Made by a program: the position numbers and the translations under genes. A model generated the notes under the pieces. It did no database searches. It saw only the letters and a list, made by a program, of their open reading frames with translations, and was not told the origin of the DNA. From Ctenosaura bakeri (Eukaryota; Chordata; Lepidosauria; Squamata; Iguanidae): a DNA stretch of 64,000 nucleotides. The stretch spans positions 248,001-312,000 of the forward strand of contig CAOLHI010001301.1 of NCBI GenBank assembly GCA_948474755.1, written 5' to 3'. Of the stretch, positions 24,303 to 36,635 are shown piece after piece (within the stretch, counting starts at the first letter, position 1; each line of letters begins with the position of its first letter).

Positions 24303-24570
24303 GTGACATGATAGCTGTGTTTCAATAGCCAAAGGGCTATAAAGTATATGTTTTCTGCTGCACCAGAGGATAGGACTCCAAACGATGGGTTCAAATGACA
24401 AGAAAGGAGATCTAGATTAAACATTAGGAAGGACTTCCTGATGCTAAGATTTGTTTGACATTGGAATAGCCTATCTCGTAAAGTAGTGGAGTCTTTTTCA
24501 TTGGTTGTACTCAGACAGAAGTTGCATGGCCAACTCTGAGGGATGCTTTAACAATTGATTCCTGCAGAAA
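24303..24570 (+). mobile_element. CR1-type LINE, 3' part of the split copy
   Basis: Starts with the repeated GTGACAT (24303-24309) and continues 'gatagctgtgtttc', 'tgttttctgctgcaccagag', 'aacattaggaaggacttcct' and 'gaatagcctatctcg'. It ends in degenerate 3' UTR near 'aacaattgattcctgcaga'. It is collinear with the 5' part at 21500-21747. Confidence 0.75.
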
Positions 24571-24951
24571 GGATTCAAGAGGGTGAAGAGGGAGAAGGAA
24601 TAAGAGCAGAGGAAAAGAGTTCAACTACTTTGCCATTCATCTCACCTCCCATTTCTGAATACTATCCCTACTTGGAGGGGGAATCTGAGGAATCCTAATA
24701 TTATCCATTGCTTGAAAGGCACTTATATTCAAGCCTCATGCTTCCCAGCTTAATGTGAGCACACTGGATTGTGCCCCAGAGGGCTTTAAGGTCAGGGAGT
24801 GGATTGTGCTGTCCTCTACATGTTCTTTAACTAAGAACATTCTTGACATCCTCCCTATATTCTCAAGCAAAAAAGCAAAAAAAAAATTCAAGAGCTATAC
24901 AGTGTATCCACCATGTATATAAAACAAAAAAAGGGAGCATCCCATCCCATT
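24571..24951. other. Unannotated segment
   Basis: Nothing recognised; short A-rich runs near 24880-24890. Confidence 0.4.
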
Positions 24952-25150
24952 GTGGTTTCCGCCCTACAATGTTATAGTGCTATTATTCCACTTCCAACAT
25001 CCTGTGGAATTCCAGGGTTTGTAGTTTCCTGAGGCCAAAGAGCTCTCTGGCTGAGAACTCTAAATGCCCTTCCCTAAACTGCAAACCCCAGGATTCTGTA
25101 GTACGTTGAAAGTGGAATAACAGCACTATAACAATGTAGGGCAGAAGCAG
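24952..25150. mobile_element. Family A MITE, full length
   Basis: A palindrome from 'tggtttccgccctac' to 'gtagggcagaagcaga'. The terminal bases have drifted from GGCC, but the arms are intact. The 'ccctac' subterminal variant is shared with the copy at 35.4 kb, suggesting a subfamily. Confidence 0.75.
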
Positions 25151-25689
25151 ACGACACAGGCATGCAACCATCACATCAATTGACTGTAATGAGGCACAAT
25201 GCTTCATGCAACCTTGCATTTGTGCATGCAGGGGTCATACCAGGAGAGGGCACACTGTAACTATTTCAATAGCTGTTGCAAAATCCACTGTGGCAAGTGG
25301 AAGTGTTTCCCTGGACTTTAAAAAAAAAAAAAAAGGCCCAAACATCATTCAAACTGTGTTTTTTGTTTTTGTTTTTTCCCTTTTCAGAACAGAAAGTAGG
25401 ATGGAAAGGTATAAATTACAGCACGGTATTTTGTCTCATCTTCTACTTTTATGTATCTTCCACTCTTCTACTCAATTCATATTTTTCATTGATGGAACTC
25501 CATATGTCATTGTCTCCGAACCTGAAGGTACCATGAAAATAGGAGGGAGTTTACGTATACCTTGAGATCCCATATTATTATTATTTTTATACAAACACGT
25601 GATCACACTTTCTCCCCTTCTCTCGAGCTGACACTCTGAACTGCTGAATATCTCTCTAATATGGTCCCATTACCATTCTAATAACACCT
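25151..25689. other. Unannotated segment with poly(A)
   Basis: An A-run at about 25319-25334 follows no recognisable retrotransposon. Nothing else identified. Confidence 0.4.
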
Positions 25690-26150
25690 CCCAGTGTTCA
25701 TAAAATGTCCAGTGAGACATTCAGCCACTTTTTGTGAGGGGAGGGAGGGGAGAAATCCCAGCTAAATTGAGAAGATTACCACATCACGACATAAATCAGT
25801 GACAGGCTGTGTTGTTGACAGTTGGCTGTAGGCAGTTGTGTTTTTCTGAGGCCTTCCTCCCTCTTTCTTTTCTTTCCCTTTTTTTTCCCTAGTGATGGTG
25901 GGAAGTTAAACAAAATTCCATGCTGAAATGTAGCCCTCCAGTTCAAAAAAGGCAAATCCCCAAATTAGCATCTTCTCCTTTAAAAGGTAGCCGTGCGCCG
26001 TTTCCCACCGAAAGATCTGTGAGGTTGTCACAGACGGGTGCTTTGCTCGTGACACTAATGCTCCTGACACTTTCTCAAAAAGCCACCTCTCTCTGATATT
26101 ATATCCCTTCTCCTCATCATCTGCATATACACTGGAGTTCATCCCTATGG
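25690..26150. promoter_or_regulatory. Candidate conserved noncoding block
   Basis: Unique sequence with retained CpGs ('ggtagccgtgcgccgtttcc', 'acagacgggtgctttgctcg') and motif-rich AT stretches ('gattaccacatcacgacata'). It has no repeat similarity. Constraint is inferred from composition only. Confidence 0.3.
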
Positions 26151-27849
26151 GAGAAATGGGGAGGGGAGCTCACTCACTTATTTACCATATGCGAGTCTTT
26201 TGTGATCGACCACGGCAAGCCGATGGGTTTTGGACTGGAGAGGCAATGGATGGGGTCTGTGGTGATGAGAAGAAAGGAATGATGGGTAATAAAAGGTTAA
26301 TCCTTTATGCATTCAGCCAAGTTCCTCTATTTTAACAGCAACCCAAGACAGCAAAGAGAATAGTATATTTATAAGGCAAAAACAGACAAGGACAGGAATA
26401 ATCTTCAGACAGTGACAGACAGGGATGTAGCTATGAGGGAGCTAAATAAGGGCATTGGCTCCCACAAATAATAACTCTGCCCCTCCCAATGGAAGGTTCC
26501 TCCGGTTGGTAAATTTCTAGGAGTCAAACACAGTGTAGGAATCCAAAGAAAATAGTTAGGCAGAGTGGCCAAAGGAACGAGAACGAAGCAAAGGAAAGAG
26601 TTCCATATGTGAACAATTGTCAATGTCTCATTCATTGGAATACAAGAAATTTGGGAAACAAAAGGAAAAATTCATTGGGGTTGGTACAGAATTCTCAGCA
26701 GGGGGAAAATGCCCTCATTTTGCTCCCCAATAGCCCCCCTTTGGTGTCACATAACCCTTTGTACACTGCAGTCACCTAGCCTAGTTAGTAAAAATGTTGT
26801 GCTATTTTTAAAAGCCCCATGGATAAGGATTAATGCAAGCAAAAAGTTCATATATCCTCCTTGAAACAGCCAGTTTTCAGCTGGTTTTAGCTGGAGGTAG
26901 ATTCATTTATTAATTGTGTTTCATCTGAATTCTGGTGCTGGCCACAGCAAGTCATTTGGACCAGAAATGGCTTTCTTTACCCTTTCGTAGAACTGCAGGC
27001 AAAATCAGCCATAATGGTTGTGGGTGTCTTATTGATTTCTGCACATGGAGGGTCACCCAACGTTTGTCATATTCCAGAGGGGGAGCTGTGTTTGTCTGTT
27101 GTCACAAAACCAGCAGGAGCTCCAGTGGCATCTTAACCATTTACAAGTTTATTGCAGCCTCATGCTTCTGCTAGGAGCTGTTACTTGTTAGACATCAGGT
27201 TTTAAAGATGGATTCTGTGAATGTTTGAACAGCCACCCAAGTTCTGCTGAAGGTGTGAATTTATAGGTTCCACATCAAGGCAAAAGATCCAAGGGAATTT
27301 GAGAGAGGTCAAACAAATGTGATCAGATGGGCCACATTTCTCATCGAATCCCAGACACCTCCAATATGTATAACATTAAGTACTCGATATTAACAAGTTT
27401 AGCTTTCTTTCTGATTGCAGGTAGGTCTCAAGTAAGATCTATCTTCTTGATTTAAAAAAAAATCATAGAAGGTTTATATCTGGAATATTTGCATAGAAAG
27501 TCCGTTTCCTCCTCTCAGTTTCAACATAATCTATTGGATGAGGTTCAAAAGGGCAGACACACAGTTCTGACACCCCTTATGTTCTTGACTTACCCTCATA
27601 AAAAGTTATTAGTGTCAGTCATAAAATGGTTGTTGGTCTTATGGCCTCCTTTCATTACTTTCAACAGCCAAAGTGTCTAATGAACAGCCAGGGAACTCTT
27701 TTTCTCTGCTTTTCCAGCAGCCACCCTGAAAGTTTGGGAAACAAATAGGGAATTAATCCTTCACTAAGCTTTGTCTTGGGGGAAGCAATGAGAAATTTGA
27801 GCATTTTTTTTCCTTCTGAAATTCTTCAAAAAAACAACGATACCACAGT
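26151..27849. other. Unannotated segment, mostly unique
   Basis: About 1.7 kb without recognised gene, RNA or repeat. Short frames only, none with a familiar domain. Confidence 0.4.
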
Positions 27850-28130
27850 TTTCAAAGGGGAGGAGCAACTGCTTTCTATGCAGAAAATGTTGGTTTTCAA
27901 TGCAAATCAACCATATGTGAAATTTGTACAGAATAAGTCCCCAGTTGTAGCATTTTCTGAACAGGAATTAGCTTTCTCTGCACAGGAAATAACATTTCTA
28001 TGCAGAAATAGTATTTTCTGTGCAGACAAAGCTGTTTTTATGCATATTGAACCCATGCACATTTTGTGCAAAGTCCCAAACTGGAATTCTTGTCAGTCCA
28101 GGATTTTTCTTATTGGGGTTTCTTGACATG
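27850..28130. repeat. Family G interspersed repeat
   Basis: Repeated words of the type 'ctctgcacaggaaat' and 'agtattttctgtgcag' occur several times, interleaved with 'gtacagaataagtcccca'. The same order of blocks is seen at 31.1-31.5 kb, showing a dispersed family. Confidence 0.5.
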
Positions 28131-28544
28131 GCTTTTGACAATATTTCAAATATTTTTGAACATCCCTTCCATGCCTAAAAGCAAAGCCCACACACACAAA
28201 AAGAAGAGGGGGATTTTGCACTGCTTAGCAAACTCAGTTACATTGCTCCCCCAGAACAGAAAGCGCTTAAAACTCTTGCAGTGATTCTCCTATGAGAATC
28301 ATTCTAAATTGCATTTTTGCTGCACACTAATATTTAATCTGTTTCATCTTTTGCAAAAGTCTGAAAAACACAAGGCATGTGATGATGTCATTGTGTTATG
28401 TGTTTCTGACATTCCTGTTTCAGATTAATAGCTACCACAAAGTAGGGTTCCCAGATCTCAGGGCTCTATCCTGAGTCTCTGGTCCTTAAGGCAAGAGGGA
28501 AGAAACTCAGGATGGGAATGCTGTGTTGAAAAAAGTGTGCATAT
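28131..28544. other. Unannotated segment
   Basis: Nothing recognised. Confidence 0.4.
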
Positions 28545-29065
28545 ATATTCTTGTCATTTGTTGGACTTGTCTGCTTGTTGCACTTCAGTGTCACACTCTA
28601 CAGACAAACTTCAATTAGTTCAGAATATGGCAGCCAGGTTGGTCACCGGAAGTTCTAAAACTGACCACATAACGCCAATTCTGAAGTCCTTATATTGGCT
28701 GCCTATTAGTTTCCGGGCACAGTATAAGGTGTTGGTTCTTGCCTTTTAAGCCCTTCATGGCTTGAGGCCAGCCTACCTGCAGGATCGCCTTCTCCCATAT
28801 AATCCGCCCTGCACATTAAGGTCCTCTGGGAGGAATTTACTGCAGCCAGTTAGAACTAGGGTTGGCTGCGGTTACCCAGAAGACCTTCTCTTCTATCACC
28901 TCCAAGTTATGGAATGACCTGCCGGAAGAGACCCAGCATATTACCAGTCTTGACTGCTTTAAAAAAGCAGTCAAGACTGTTCTCTTCCAACAGGCCTTCC
29001 CAGACTAGTGCTCCACTGCCTCTCACCAACTGTCCTCTTGTTCTTAATATTAACTATTAAGATCA
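28545..29065 (+). mobile_element. L2-like LINE, reverse transcriptase C-terminal end
   Basis: The frame 28537-28749 encodes 'KLQLVQNMAARLVTGSSKTD', 'HITPILKSLYWLPISFRAQY' and 'KVLVLAF'. After a stop the homology goes on ('ALHGLRPAYLQDRLLPY', then after a frameshift 'FKKAVKTVLFQQAF'). This is the conserved tail of L2-clade LINE proteins. A perfect 16-bp inverted repeat with a 3-nt loop lies at 28945-28979. Confidence 0.75.
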
Positions 29066-30002
29066 GTCCCTAGCAGCCCCTAGCTCTTCAAGTCTGGCAC
29101 CTGAAATCTCAGTGTCTAACCTAGAAAGCCTACCATGAGAGGGTGGGAAAAGTAGAGGATGGAACACTTCCTTTGTGCACAGGAAGTTCTCCAGAGATAC
29201 TCCAGGCAATTTGGAGATCAGTCACCCAAACAAAGTAACTTCTCAAAGCTGGCAGGGGCAGGGAGGAATAAGAATTCTACATCACAAGTTGCCAAAACTA
29301 GACTTTGAGCTGACAGTTGAGGAAACAAAAATGGCTGCACATCTGTGTATTAAGCAGGCAAGTGACTCAGTAACATTACTCTCCACAACCCTTAAAATAC
29401 TCTGTGTGATGACATCACAGCAGAACTGACAATCCATGGGAGTTCTTCTCAAGATGTCTAGATTTGTTTGTGTACCCAAACAGCAAGTAAGGGTGTGCGT
29501 GTCTTTCTCTATATATTCCATCACTATGAATAGTTCTTTTGATTTTACTCTCCCCCTCCCCACCTTTGCTTTTTCTTTTTTTTTTTTTTTGGGCAAAGCA
29601 TCATGTTTATGCAAGTGGACAGGAAACTCTCTTATCTGGGTCACATGTTTGCTGGAGGTCATTGAAAGGGTACAAAATAGAGCATGCCTAATTCTGTGAG
29701 TTCAGAAGTTTCTCCCCTCCCTCCTCACACATTCAATGATGACCATTAAATGAACTCATTAAATTATACAAATCCGGACAAACCAGAAAGTTTCTCTCCC
29801 ACCAGCCTCCATCTCAATGCCCTCATAGAACAGTCAAAAACCAAAGGCATCAATGAGAAATCAAAGTCCTGGATACTACAATTGCATTAGATGTAAACAG
29901 TTTTGTAGTTAGAAAAAACAATGGCTGGCCTTATGTATTGCAATTGCAAATTTGTAACCTAGAGTTATAGATTTGTAACTACTCTGTTTTCAGTAAAACT
30001 AC
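29066..30002. other. Unannotated segment
   Basis: A T-run at about 29577-29590. The 126-codon frame on the minus strand (29662-29282) has no recognisable domain. Nothing else. Confidence 0.4.
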
Positions 30003-30090
30003 GGCCATTTCCGCACTAGACAGTTATAGCGCTATGATTCCACTTTCAACATCCTATGGAATCCTGGGGTTTGCAGTTTCGGGAGGGGCC
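30003..30090. mobile_element. Family A MITE, left arm only
   Basis: Starts GGCCATTTCCGCACTAG and keeps the left arm to 'gcagtttcgggaggggcc', then runs into unrelated sequence. The right arm is missing. Confidence 0.7.
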
Positions 30091-30974
30091 AGCTGGATTC
30101 AGAGGGGCCAAGGATTCAGAGATCATTCAGCCCTTCAGAATCTGTTGAACAACAGCTCCAAGCATTCCTCAACAGAGCTATGCTTGCTAAGGCCATGGGA
30201 GGGGGAGACTTGCACTGCAATAACATCCAGAGGGTCACCTGAGCCCTACCTCTACTCTAATCTGTGGATGAAGAAGCACTAGAGTTTCAGTTTCTGCACA
30301 ATTTCATGAAAAAGGAATGTTGCTGAACTATAGTTCCTATAAATCCCTGCTGACATGAGGAGTGAAGTGAACTACAGTTCAACAGCATCCAGATGGACAA
30401 AAGGTGTCCACCAGCGGTTTTCAAACTTAGGTCCTCTGATGTTGCTGGATACAAGTCTCAGAAGCCCCAGTGGGAATAGACGGTGCTCAGGGATTCTGAC
30501 CATCTGGTAACCCACATTTGGCAACCATTGCTCTAGACCAAAGAAATTACAGGACAAATCTTTGCCATACACCTACTCTTTACTATTCCTTCCCAGTCTT
30601 GGTCAAGCATAATGACAAATTTGCAAGGATGGAGAAAGCATCCAGATGCTCCATTGCTCTACTATTTCAACCCCCCTACCCCCATTTCCAAACCCTGACA
30701 GCTCATGGGGCAGTTTGATAGAGGCAACAAGCAAATAGGTCACCTTCCATAAGCTATTGCAATGCTATTTCCCACTTATTGGTGGTTGTTAAATGGCTAG
30801 CACCATTCAGCATGGATCATGTGCTTCATTGGGTGCTGCTAGTCATCAAGCAACCAGTGTATCTATATAACCATGTTAATAGCCTAACTATTAGCTAATA
30901 GTGTAATTATGTTAACAGCTACCTTGAACGCTCTGAAATGCCCTCCCCTAAGAGCACAAGCATACATTAACATG
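30091..30974. other. hAT-like scraps and unannotated DNA
   Basis: Around 30318-30540 words such as 'gaactacagttcaacagcat' and 'gatgttgctggatacaagtc' resemble reptile hAT MITE arms. The remainder is unrecognised. Confidence 0.35.
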
Positions 30975-31600
30975 CATGAAAACACTAGGCATGGAAAAAT
31001 ATTTGAAAATATTCCAAAAAAAGTTAGAAAATGTGTTTCTCAAATGTCGGGAAACAATGATGAGAAGAATCTTAGGTGGACAAGAATCTTCACAGTTTTG
31101 TATTTATTCTGCACAAAATTCACATATATTGTGTTTTTATTTTATTTTTATTCGTTTGTTTCTTCTGTCAGAGCAAATAGCATTTCTCTGCAAGCAAAAC
31201 CACTTTACTGTTTCCTGCAAAGAAAAAATACTATTTTCTTTGGAGCGGAAGAACTCTGTGCATGAATTTTGTGTAGAATATGTCCCCCGACTATAGTATT
31301 TTCTGCCCAGAAAATAATTAATTATTAATTAATTTTCTGTGCAAGAAATGTTTTTCGTGTGCACAAAGTTATGTTTTCTGTGCAAAACAAAGCAAGACAA
31401 AACAAAACAAAAACTCAGACAAATGCATATTTTGTACAGAATAAACCCTGAACCAAAATTGTCATTAAAAAAATACACAGATTTTGAAGATTTTCTTGCA
31501 GTGGGAAGAAAATTGCTAAAATTACTTGTGGTTTCCTCCAAGAATAAAATTAGGAAAGAATTACATTCCTTCAGCCAGAGACATGTACAATACACACCCC
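30975..31600. repeat. Family G interspersed repeat, longest copy
   Basis: Shares with the 33-kb copy the leading 'caagaatcttcac' block, the 'ctgcacaaaattcac' and 'ctgtgcaagaaatg' words, and the trailing 'ggtttcctccaagaataaaa' and 'aagaattacattccttcag' blocks. Open frames across it (~100-118 codons) are incidental. Confidence 0.5.
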
Positions 31601-32435
31601 TACCACCTATGACTTTTAATTTCTGTACCGGGGTAGTCAAGATCCAGCTGCAGGACCAAATCTAGCACTTTTGGGGATCCCAATATGGTCTTCTATGTTC
31701 TCCCGGACTGTGGGGATGCCCAGCTTTTATTTTGTTTTCTTTCCCATTCAAAAAGATTAAAATAACTTTCCAAAGGCTTAGTTTTGGTTTTAAGAGCTTT
31801 AAGCAAGCATGTGCTGGTATTTGGGGTCCCACCCATTTGCCTTTGATTCCACTCACCACTGGAATGCAGCACGTGAGTACTTCTCCAAAATTAAGTTCAA
31901 TTTTCAAGGCTGGAAAGGTTCCCCTCTCCTTAGTCTATTCTTGACCTTGGGAAGTATGTCTGAGAAAGTGATAGAAGTGGTCAGACACTAAGCAATGCCG
32001 CACAGAGAACTGTCTAAATGGGTTTATTGTCTGCCTTTTTGCCTGAATCGGAATTTCATGAATTCCCAGGACATTTGGGCATCAACCCATTCCTGTTGTG
32101 GGCCCTCTCTATGGCACTGGGAAGCCAGCTTCTCACAAGTTTCAAAAAGAGCAAAATGTGTGACTTGTCAAAGCCACCACCATTGCTAGCATAACTGAAT
32201 AGGCACCCCTGCTTAGCTGTCTAGATGAATAGACAATAATGCTGAAGCAATGCCTTCTCCAAATGGAGTGTTGGAATGTGGCAGGATCCCACAGTCTCTT
32301 GAAGTAAATCTAAAACCATGTCTCCCCTTCTCCATGGGTATAAAACAGACCCTGGGGGACTGAACCATCCTACTTCCTTTCAGTCAGCATACACTGGGAA
32401 AAACTGATCACTGTGCAAGCTGACTTGGGTTCATG
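31601..32435. other. Unannotated segment
   Basis: Nothing recognised. Confidence 0.4.
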
Positions 32436-32900
32436 AATCATAGATTCATGGAGTTGGAGAGGGCCCCAGTCAAGAAGTTCTTCCTAACGTTTAGTACGAA
32501 TCTCCTTTCTTGTGTTTTCAATCCGTTGGTTCCAGTCCTACCCTCTTGAGCAGCAGAAAATAAATGTACTCCATCTTCCACATGACAGCCCTTTAGATAA
32601 ATACTCAGATAGTGTCAAAGATAGCTGTAAAATCACTTCTCAGACTTTTCTTCTCCAGGCTAAACATACCAGCTTCCTTAAATTCCGCACTGGACCTGTT
32701 TCCACATGCTTCATCATCTTGGTCACCCTCCTCTGGACACATTGCTTCTTTGTCTATATCTTTTAAAATTGTGGTAACCAGAACTGGCCACAGTACTCCA
32801 AGTGAAGCCTGTCCATAGCTGAAAAACTTCTATTATCACATCTCTTGATCTGAATCACATATCAGGACATTCCCTTTCTCAGTTTCTTCTGTACCCCTCC
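32436..32900 (-). mobile_element. CR1-type LINE 3' region
   Basis: A minus-strand copy beginning at its tail 'gaatcatagattcatggagt'. It continues through 'aagttcttcctaacgtttag', 'cttctccaggctaaacatac' and 'ggtcaccctcctctggacac' to 'actccaagtgaagcctgtcc'. Frame is broken. Confidence 0.8.
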
Positions 32901-33094
32901 TTCTGTCCAAATATGTGTCTAAATGCCTATTTGCTCTCAAGATATATATTTAAATACCTGTTTGGATCCATTCAAATTGTCAAGACTTCTAACACAATTT
33001 TCAGACATGTACAAAATCCGCCAGGCTGCTAAATCACGAACCGCATATAGTCTGAGGTATGGATCTGACGAACACTGCATATGAATTAAGGATT
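32901..33094. other. Unannotated segment
   Basis: Nothing recognised. Confidence 0.35.
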
Positions 33095-33862
33095 GAAAGA
33101 ATATTAGAAAATATTCACATAATGTTCAAAAACGGGATTATCTAATGTAAAGAAACTCTAATGAAAAAAGTCTGGACTGACAAGAGTCTTCATGGGCTAG
33201 GTCTTAATCTTTTCATCTTTTGGGGTTTTTTGTTTGTTTGTTTGTTTTGTTCAGGAAGTAGTATTTATATGTGCAGGAAATGCTGTTTTCTGTGTGAAAA
33301 AAGTATGAATTTTGCACTGAACACATCCCAAACTATCGCAGTTTCTGTGTAGGATTCCTACCAACAACTCAGTTTTAGTCATTTGATTTCCTCAAGAAAC
33401 AAATCTTCACTAAACCTAATGGGTCATGATTTCATGGGCACATGGCAGGGGGAGCAGAGCAGGGAGCACGAGATCACACACTCTGCCACTTTTCTCGCCT
33501 GCCCCAAGCAGGATCGGGCTCTCTGCCAGCTTTTCTTGCCCGCCCCAGGCAGGATCAGGCCCGCAGCAGGCAGCAGCAGAGTGAGGAGTGCAAGATTGTG
33601 CTCTCCGCCACCTTTTCTTGCCCATACTGGGCAGGATCAGCTCACGGGCAGTGGGAGACTGGGGCAGGATTCGCCTGTTTTGGTGGGGGGATTCGTATCC
33701 CTGAATTGTGAATCCTTGCTCAGGATCTGAAGATTAGAAGATTTGAGGATTTGGTTGGCCCATCTCTAAAAAAACTACCAACTTCTTTTAAGGAATGAAA
33801 TTAGCAAAGTATTACATCCCTTGTATGAATTTGCAAAGATAACGTTCTTCAGGCATCCCTAA
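33095..33862. repeat. Family G repeat interrupted by a hAT fragment
   Basis: The left part (33095-33389) matches the 31-kb copy from the 'gacaagagtcttcat' block to 'gatttcctcaagaa'. The right part (33770-33862) resumes with 'gaatgaaattagcaaagtat' and 'cttcaggcatccctaa'. The insertion between them marks the relative age. Confidence 0.5.
33390..33769. mobile_element. hAT-type element, truncated, with internal repeats
   Basis: The right end 'ttggttggcccatctcta' is the inverted match of the left end of the 8-bp-duplication hAT at 20580. The left end is not found. Three imperfect ~40-120-bp units with 'cttttcttgcccgcccca' and 'ggcaggatc' occur at about 33480-33650, a small GC-rich minisatellite. 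Confidence 0.5.
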
Positions 33863-34245
33863 AGAGAAAACCACTTTGTTTGTGAGATAGAAGGCCAAAG
33901 ACCAGAAGTGGATTTTACTTCACAAATAGGCCCCTATCATGTGAGGAAGTTCCATAATAAGCTAATACCATACAACACAACAAATATGCATATCCCAAGC
34001 ATTATATGCAAAATACTGAAAAAGAGATACATGATTTATGTGTAGATTGTCTTATTCTTTCGGCTGGAAAACTTTGTACTAGTTCCACTAAAAAACAACA
34101 CAAGCTAATTATGACTAAACTAAGTCCTGTTGATTTCAATGGGTCTATTTTAAGTAGATTTCTCAGTTGTCAGGGCCTGGATCCTCTCCTCTGTCTCTCA
34201 GAATGAGGAGAGGAAATACTAGGGTGAAAGCATTGCGTTGAAAAG
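33863..34245. other. Unannotated segment
   Basis: Nothing recognised. Confidence 0.35.
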
Positions 34246-34830
34246 AATAGGGTTATAGAATCATAGAATCAGGATCATAGAGTTGGAAGAGACCACAGGG
34301 GCCATCCAGTGCAACCCCCTGCCATGCAGGAACCCACATCAAAGCACTCCCAACAAATGGCCATCCAGCCTCTGCTTAAAAACCTCCAAAGAAGGAGACT
34401 CCACCACATTCTAAGGCAGCATATTCCACTACCGGATAGCTCTGACCGTCAGGAAGTTCTTACTGAGGTTTAAGTGGAATCCCTTTTCCTGCAGCTTGAA
34501 TCCATTGCTCCTTGTCCTAGTCTCTGGAGCAGTGGAAAACAAGTCCACCCCCTCCTCAACATGACATCCCTACAAATATTTAAACATGGCTATCATATCC
34601 TCTCTTAACCTTCTTTTCTGCAGACTAAACATAGCCAGCTCCCTAGGTCATTCCTCATAGGGTATGGCCTCCAGACCTTTCACCATTTTGGTCACCCTCC
34701 TCTGGACACATTCCAGCTTGTCAATATCTTTCCTGAAATGAGGTGCCCAGAACTGGACACAATATTCCAGATGAGGTCTAACCAATGCAGAATAGAGTGG
34801 TACCATTACCTCCTTTGATTTAATCTTTTA
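34246..34830 (-). mobile_element. CR1-type LINE 3' end with octamer tail
   Basis: A well-preserved minus-strand copy. It starts with the tail 'ttatagaatcatagaatcag', then 'ggaagagaccacaggggcca', 'gaaggagactccaccacatt', 'gcttgaatccattgctcctt', 'tggtcaccctcctctggaca' and 'ccagatgaggtctaaccaat'. Reads into reverse transcriptase C-terminus codons upstream. Confidence 0.88.
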
Positions 34831-35417
34831 CTGTGTATTGCTAGCCTTCATTATTTCAAACTGCTTCAGAGCACCTGCTATAGATTCCCAAGGATGCCAA
34901 TCCTCTCTTTCCCTCATCCCTTTTCTCTTTCTTGGCTACTCACAATTACCACCTAAACTCATCTTCTCTCTTTTCCCCCCATCTCCTTTTCTGATTCCTG
35001 AGTTTCTCCATCTTCCTCTCTCCACCTTCTGGCTAAATGTCTCTTCCCATCCCAAACCACTTCCTTCATTACCCTTCTCTGCAATAATGCATGGATAAAT
35101 GTCTTCTCCTTCTGGGAAATTTTGTATATCATAACATGAGAAAAATTGTGAAAAAGCTCAAAAGAAAGAATACATGTTGATACACTTTTTTGATGTACCC
35201 ACTTTATTTTTTAATAAAAATATAATTTTAAAAATGTCTTCCCCTTCCCCTCTTTCTATTTGTTCTGTCCCATTTCCAGTCTCCCAGCTGTACTTGTCTT
35301 CTGTGACCTTCCCTAGCCCCCTTCCACTTTGTTCTCTTTCTCCTTGTCTCCCTTCCCACATGCTGCCCATATCTATCTTCTGCCTTCTCCCTTTTCCCCT
35401 TAGTTTTCACTCTCTTT
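34831..35417. repeat. Polypyrimidine-rich tract
   Basis: Long CT-rich stretches on the plus strand at about 34900-35070 and 35230-35420 (TTCCC/CTTTCC words), split by an AT-rich piece. No coding signal; the frames are compositional. Confidence 0.5.
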
Positions 35418-35618
35418 CCATTTCTACCCTATACTGTTATAGTGCTATTATTCAACTTTCAACATCCTGTGGAATTCTGGGGTTTGTAGTTTCCTGAGGC
35501 CAAAAGAGTTCTCTGGCTGCGAATTCTATATGCCCCTCCCTAAACTGCAAGTCCCAAGATTCCATAGGATGTTGAAAGTGGAATGATAGCATTATAACAG
35601 TGTAGGGTGGAAATGGCC
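35418..35618. mobile_element. Family A MITE, full length
   Basis: A palindrome from 'ccatttctaccctatac' to 'gtagggtggaaatggcc'. Arms intact. Belongs with the 24.95-kb copy to the 'ccctac/gtaggg' subterminal variant. Confidence 0.8.
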
Positions 35619-35679
35619 TATTTCTCCTAACCCCAATTCTCCTAGCAATACTCATCATGTGCTTTTTTTGTGTGTCTTA

Positions 35680-36089
35680 GACCCTTTCCACACCTTACTT
35701 TTTTGCAGAAGTGGGGGGTGGCGTTTACGCAAGCAACCTCTTGCACGAGGCACTCACATCCCTTCTGCTTCCTCACCACAGCTGGATTGCCCCTGCCCCA
35801 CCCCTTCCTTCTGCAGTGCAGCCTGGGAGCTGTAGACTGCGCTGCGGCAGGAAGCACGACCAGCCTGACTCCTGAGGCTCCGCAGGAAAGGTAAGCGCGT
35901 GCGGGGCCTCGGAGCGATGCGCAACCGTGCAGCATTTTCGGCTTTAAGCCAAAAATAAAAAAAAGTGTGCGCGGTCCGCGTCAGGCCCTTGAGCATCATG
36001 TAAATGGGAGTGCATCATGCAGACCGCTCCTCCCATTTATGCGACACTCAAGGGGCCCTCTCGCTTTAGAAACAGCATGCGAAAAGGGA
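35680..36089 (+). mobile_element. Family B MITE
   Basis: Starts GACCCTTTCCACACC and ends near GCGAAAAGGG. It carries AGGTAAGC at 35889-35896 and a hairpin at 35934-35956 (attttcggc / gccaaaaat). A right-side foldback pairs 'tgggagtgcatcatgcag' with 'cctcccatttatgcgac'. The right terminus has lost its last CC. Confidence 0.78.
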
Positions 36090-36632
36090 AATCACAACTA
36101 AGGTATGTTAGATTCTCAGTATACTTAAGATGTAAGTCCAATTCAGCTCAAAACAACTTGCCTCTTAATCAACAAGTATAAACAGGCTTGCTCTGTTAAT
36201 CAGTCATCATCATTTTCATTATGACCTCTCTCCAACATACACAGTAATTATTAATAGAATTATTACGTTACTATTTTGGGGCAAGAGGCACTAGTTAATG
36301 GGAGCAATGAATATCATCACCATCATCACCTTGAATTCAGACTGGAAGCAAATCTGCAGCACAAGTTCCTTCAAGACTATGTTGTCTACATGATACTCTA
36401 GTCAACAATCTGGTTGGCGGATTTTGCACTACATGTAGTTTTCCAGTCATCTTCAAGGGAAGCTCCATGTAGAGTGCATTATAGTAGTCTAATCAGGAAA
36501 TTACCAGTGCATAGACTACATAACTAAGTGATCCCTGGCAAGGAAAGGCCATAGCTGGCATAGCAGTCAGAGCTAGTACCAGGTACTCTGAGCCAAAGAG
36601 TCCATTTAGACCTCCAGTGACAGAGATGGATC
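36090..36632. other. Unannotated segment
   Basis: Nothing recognised; a short (ATC)n-like run near 36312-36330. Confidence 0.4.
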
Positions 36633-36635
36633 TAG

